DNA from: SB11 sp965222995
Lineage (GTDB): Bacteria > Bacteroidota > Bacteroidia > UBA8524
Assembly (NCBI GenBank): GCA_965222995.1
Contig: OZ244977.1
Span: 620,001 to 684,000 of the forward strand
Direction of reading: 5' to 3'
DNA: 64,000 bases
Below the pieces are notes generated by a model. That model worked only from the letters and a program-made list of their open reading frames with translations, did no database searches and had not been told where the DNA came from. A program made the translations under genes and the position numbers. Shown one piece after another: positions 61,080-64,000 of the stretch (position 1 is the first letter of the stretch; every line of letters starts with the position of its first letter).

Positions 61080-62153
61080 ATGCAAAGTATAAAAAGCTTA
61101 CTGTTTATAGTAATTGTAGGTATAGTTACAAATAGTTGTGCACAAGAAAGTAACCCAAGTGAGTTGGTTGTTGCCTTTTATAATGTAGAAAACCTGTTTG
61201 ATACACTAGACACTCCTGATAAATTAGATGAGGAATTCACCCCCGAGGGAAGAAGAAAATGGGGTAGTGAACGTTACAATAATAAAGTTAAAAACCTTGC
61301 AAAGGTGATTAGTAGCATGAATGAGGGTAATGCGCCTGATGTATTGGGGTTGTGTGAAGTAGAAAACAAACAAGTGGTTGATGATTTAGTAGCTGCAAAA
61401 ACATTAGCCAAGTACAACTACCAAGTAGTGCATAGAGAGTCGAAAGACTGGCGGGGTATTGATGTAGCGTTGATTTATAAGGAAGGTGTTTTCAATTTTG
61501 AGGAAGCATACACTTACTACGTTCCTATGCCTGATAGTATTTCGCCGACACGTGATATTTTAGTAGTTGAAGGGACTATACATGAAAAACCTATTAGCTT
61601 TTTTGTAAATCATTTTCCATCTCGAAGTGAGGGGCTTAAAAAATCACAACCCAAACGTATTGAAGCTGCCAAGGTATTGAGACACGCTATAGACTCAATA
61701 TTAGCGGTTAACCCCAAGAATAATATTTTAGCTATGGGAGATTTTAATGATGAGCCTGGTGATAGTAGTCTTCATCATTACCTTGATGCTAGGGATTATT
61801 TTACTGAGGAGAAACGGTCACATAGAATATGTAATTTGATGTTTCGCATAAAGAAAGAAGGGAAAGGTTCTTACAAATACCGCAAAAACTGGAACATGCT
61901 TGACCAAATTATCGTAAGTGAAGATTTGTTTGTTGGTAATAATGGTTTGGCTGTAGTTCCTCAATCAGCAGATATATATGCTGAAGATTGGATGAAGCAA
62001 AAAACGCCTAAATATTTTGGCTCGCCTTTACGCACTTTTGGCGGGCGTAAATATTTAGCAGGGTATAGTGACCATTTTCCTGTATTTGTGAAGTTAAAGT
62101 TGCAAGAACAACCAAATATCAAGACAATTCCTAAAAAAGAAGACAACAAGTAG
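61080..62153 (+). CDS. Endonuclease/exonuclease/phosphatase family lipoprotein
   Basis: A 357-residue protein with a lipoprotein signal ending IVTNSCAQ (Cys20). The EEP fold is seen in VVAFYNVENLFDTLDTPDK, VLGLCEVENKQVVDDL with the catalytic Glu, AMGDFNDEPGDSS, and AGYSDHFPVFVKL with the final Asp-His pair. As a secreted form it may hydrolyse phosphodiesters outside the cytoplasm; substrate unknown. The gene is directly followed by ppk1, whose ATG lies one base after the stop codon at 62153. Confidence 0.9.
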   Translation: MQSIKSLLFIVIVGIVTNSCAQESNPSELVVAFYNVENLFDTLDTPDKLDEEFTPEGRRKWGSERYNNKVKNLAKVISSMNEGNAPDVLGLCEVENKQVVDDLVAAKTLAKYNYQVVHRESKDWRGIDVALIYKEGVFNFEEAYTYYVPMPDSISPTRDILVVEGTIHEKPISFFVNHFPSRSEGLKKSQPKRIEAAKVLRHAIDSILAVNPKNNILAMGDFNDEPGDSSLHHYLDARDYFTEEKRSHRICNLMFRIKKEGKGSYKYRKNWNMLDQIIVSEDLFVGNNGLAVVPQSADIYAEDWMKQKTPKYFGSPLRTFGGRKYLAGYSDHFPVFVKLKLQEQPNIKTIPKKEDNK

Positions 62154-62154
62154 T

Positions 62155-64000
62155 ATGGTAGAGAAAAAAAAGACTACAAAAAAACTATTGCCCTTAAAAA
62201 ACAGGGAGATAAGCTGGTTGGCTTTTAATGAAAGGGTTTTGCAAGAGGCAGAAGATGAAAGCGTACCTTTATTAGAAAAGTTAAAGTTTCTTTCCATTTT
62301 CTCTTCCAATCTAGATGAGTTTTTTAGGGTTAGGGTGGCTAGTGTGCAACGGCTTATAGAGTATCAGAAAAAACATAAGCTAAAAAAACTATCAGAGTCT
62401 AAAGCGCTGTTAGAGCAAATTCAGGATACGGTATTAAAACAGCAGAAAGAGTATGAACGAACCTATGATTTTGTGAAAGAAGAACTGGAGAAAAAGAGTG
62501 TTTTTATACTAAATGAGCAACAGCTTAATGAATTACAAAAAGAAGAGCTTCGCGACTATTTTAAAAGAGAAGTTCTATCTACATTATTCCCGATAATATT
62601 AGACCACTTGCGGGCTTTCCCTTTCTTGCGTGACAAGTCTATTTATTTGGCAGTGAAAATGAGTAAGGCAGATGGTAGTATACGCCACAAATATGCTTTA
62701 ATAGAGATACCTGCCCCTGAAGTTGTTAACCGTTTTTACGTACTAAGAAAAACTGATGCCAATACGTATATAATACTGTTGGATGATATTATCCGTAACT
62801 CTTTAGATGAGATATTTTATAGCTTTCCTCACGATACTTTTGAAGCATATACCATAAAACTAACCCGGGATGCAGAGCTAGATTTTGATACGGATACAGA
62901 TATATCTGAAACGTTAATAGAAAAAATTAGTAAAAGCTTAAAAGAGCGTAAAAGAGGTCAACCTGTAAGGTTTATACATGATAGAGATATGCCCTCGGAT
63001 ATGCTGGCATTTATCAGAAAAAAAATGAAAATATCTGCCACTGGTGTTATGCCCGGTAGCAGGTATCATAACTTTAAAGATTTTGGGAAATTTCCAACCG
63101 CAGGACTTGAAAAATTCAAATATCAGAACCTGATTCCAATACCTATAAAGCGGATAGAAGAATCACGCTCAATGTTTGATGCTATTAAGCAGAAAGATAT
63201 TTTGTTGTTTCATCCCTACCATTCTTTTGATAATTTGATACGTTTATTGAGAGAGGCGGCGATTGACCCTGGTGTACAAGCAATTAAAATTACTTTATAC
63301 CGAGTGGCACGCTATTCAAACATAGTAAGTGCCTTAATAAATGCTGTAAAAAACGGCAAAGATGTAACGGCGGTTATAGAACTGCAAGCAAGGTTTGATG
63401 AGGAAGCAAACTTGTACTGGACACAACGGCTGCAAGAAGAAGGGGCAAAAGTAGTATTTGGTAAGCCCACGCATAAGGTACACTCTAAAGTATGTGTAAT
63501 CTATAGAAAGGAAGAGCAGCGTACCGTTCATTATGCTCATTTTTCAACCGGCAATTACAATGGCGTTACAGCACGCTTATACTGTGATATGGGGATTTTG
63601 ACTGCTGATAGCAGACTAACTTCTGAAGCTGTTAAAGTATTTAGCTTTATAAATAATTTCCCTCGTATTAATTATAAGTTTGAGCATCTACTGGTTGCAC
63701 CCGACTATATGCGTTCTGCATTTATAAATATGATTGATACAGAAATAGAGAACGCAAAAAATGGTAAGGACGCATGGATATTAGCCAAAATGAATAGCTT
63801 GGTTGAAGAAAATGTAATTGCCAAATTATATGAAGCCAGTCAGGCAGGTGTAAAAATTCGCATGATAGTGAGGGGTATTTGCTGTTTAATACCGGGTAAA
63901 AAAGGAATTAGTGAGAATATAGAAGTGATAAGTATTATAGATAAGTTTTTAGAGCATACTCGCGCTTATATTTTCAATAATAATGGGGATAATAAAACTT
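62155..64000 (+). CDS. ppk1: Polyphosphate kinase 1 (partial, cut by window end)
   Basis: The frame opens at ATG 62155 and stays open to 64000, giving 615 residues of an enzyme usually near 690. NREISWLAFNERVLQEAED, FLRDKSIYLAVKMSK, and DILLFHPYHSFDNLIRLLREAA are family motifs. Catalytic His443 is in HKVHSKVCVIYR, and a second conserved His, His601, is in FLEHTRAYIF near the edge. It makes polyphosphate from ATP. It starts one base after the stop of the EEP-fold lipoprotein gene, so the two are likely co-transcribed. Confidence 0.95.
   Translation, partial: MVEKKKTTKKLLPLKNREISWLAFNERVLQEAEDESVPLLEKLKFLSIFSSNLDEFFRVRVASVQRLIEYQKKHKLKKLSESKALLEQIQDTVLKQQKEYERTYDFVKEELEKKSVFILNEQQLNELQKEELRDYFKREVLSTLFPIILDHLRAFPFLRDKSIYLAVKMSKADGSIRHKYALIEIPAPEVVNRFYVLRKTDANTYIILLDDIIRNSLDEIFYSFPHDTFEAYTIKLTRDAELDFDTDTDISETLIEKISKSLKERKRGQPVRFIHDRDMPSDMLAFIRKKMKISATGVMPGSRYHNFKDFGKFPTAGLEKFKYQNLIPIPIKRIEESRSMFDAIKQKDILLFHPYHSFDNLIRLLREAAIDPGVQAIKITLYRVARYSNIVSALINAVKNGKDVTAVIELQARFDEEANLYWTQRLQEEGAKVVFGKPTHKVHSKVCVIYRKEEQRTVHYAHFSTGNYNGVTARLYCDMGILTADSRLTSEAVKVFSFINNFPRINYKFEHLLVAPDYMRSAFINMIDTEIENAKNGKDAWILAKMNSLVEENVIAKLYEASQAGVKIRMIVRGICCLIPGKKGISENIEVISIIDKFLEHTRAYIFNNNGDNKT

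Noticed and set aside
1..64000. CRISPR array, prophage or defence island
   Set aside because: No regularly spaced direct repeats, integrases, transposases, restriction or other defence genes were seen on either strand.

Overview
The window looks like the chromosome of a low-GC, Gram-negative Bacteroidota species. Three things point there. The protein families are typical of the phylum: a type IX secretion sorting domain on a subtilase, PorT-like outer-membrane barrels, CarboxypepD_reg/TonB receptors, an Omp28-like lipoprotein, DUF3822, DUF4296 and a YwqK/OmpA protein. Many genes have the Bacteroidota -7 box TAnnTTTG upstream, sometimes with TTG or TTTG 19-20 bp before it. Shine-Dalgarno sequences are largely absent. 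I cannot place it more finely. I see no rRNA, CRISPR array, transposase or prophage; there is one tRNA, Lys(TTT).

Layout. 1-5.1 kb: an ECF sigma factor with a membrane-spanning barrel partner, a secreted subtilase and a C1B cysteine peptidase. 5.2-9.9 kb, the most interesting part: a thioredoxin-reductase-like flavoprotein and a TonB receptor that face each other and share nearly the same operator/promoter, then a MarR regulator with a C-terminal four-cysteine cluster and a protoglobin. The last two share a GTTAG-N5-CTAAC operator, which at the globin sits at the centre of a 53-bp palindrome. 10-13.6 kb: a PorT-like barrel, histidine ammonia-lyase and hisS. 13.7-16.9 kb: two tandemly duplicated small secreted proteins, a coupled secreted protein and a thioredoxin-fold lipoprotein. 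17-29 kb: a GT39 glycosyltransferase, a large TonB receptor, DinB and VOC proteins, a sirtuin without zinc cysteines, argS, a histidine kinase, an SDR, a cysteine-less peroxiredoxin-like protein and a GNAT-like protein. 29-40 kb: tRNA-Lys, a cold-shock protein, small regulators, a Nudix enzyme, head-to-head beta-propeller and GDSL genes, a 7TMR-DISM kinase, a DAO flavoprotein, paaN, a YD-type lipoprotein and YceI. 40-48.7 kb: the DUF3822-rsmD-coaD run, YggS, DUF4296, kynureninase, AIM24, GNAT, methyltransferase, RidA and a membrane protein. 48.8-64 kb: gltX, YdeI-like, DUF4386 facing Crp/Fnr, YwqK/OmpA, a BaiN/RdsA flavoprotein, a PAS kinase with its response regulator, ychF, glmM, an exo/endonuclease-phosphatase-fold lipoprotein and a ppk1 cut by the window edge.

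Most of this is ordinary core genome. The parts worth follow-up are the two small regulons at 5-10 kb, the duplicated secreted-protein operon at 13.7-16 kb, two intergenic repeat families, and enzymes that lack the expected metal- or redox-binding cysteines. Functions are read from motifs and recalled family patterns; no database search was run.
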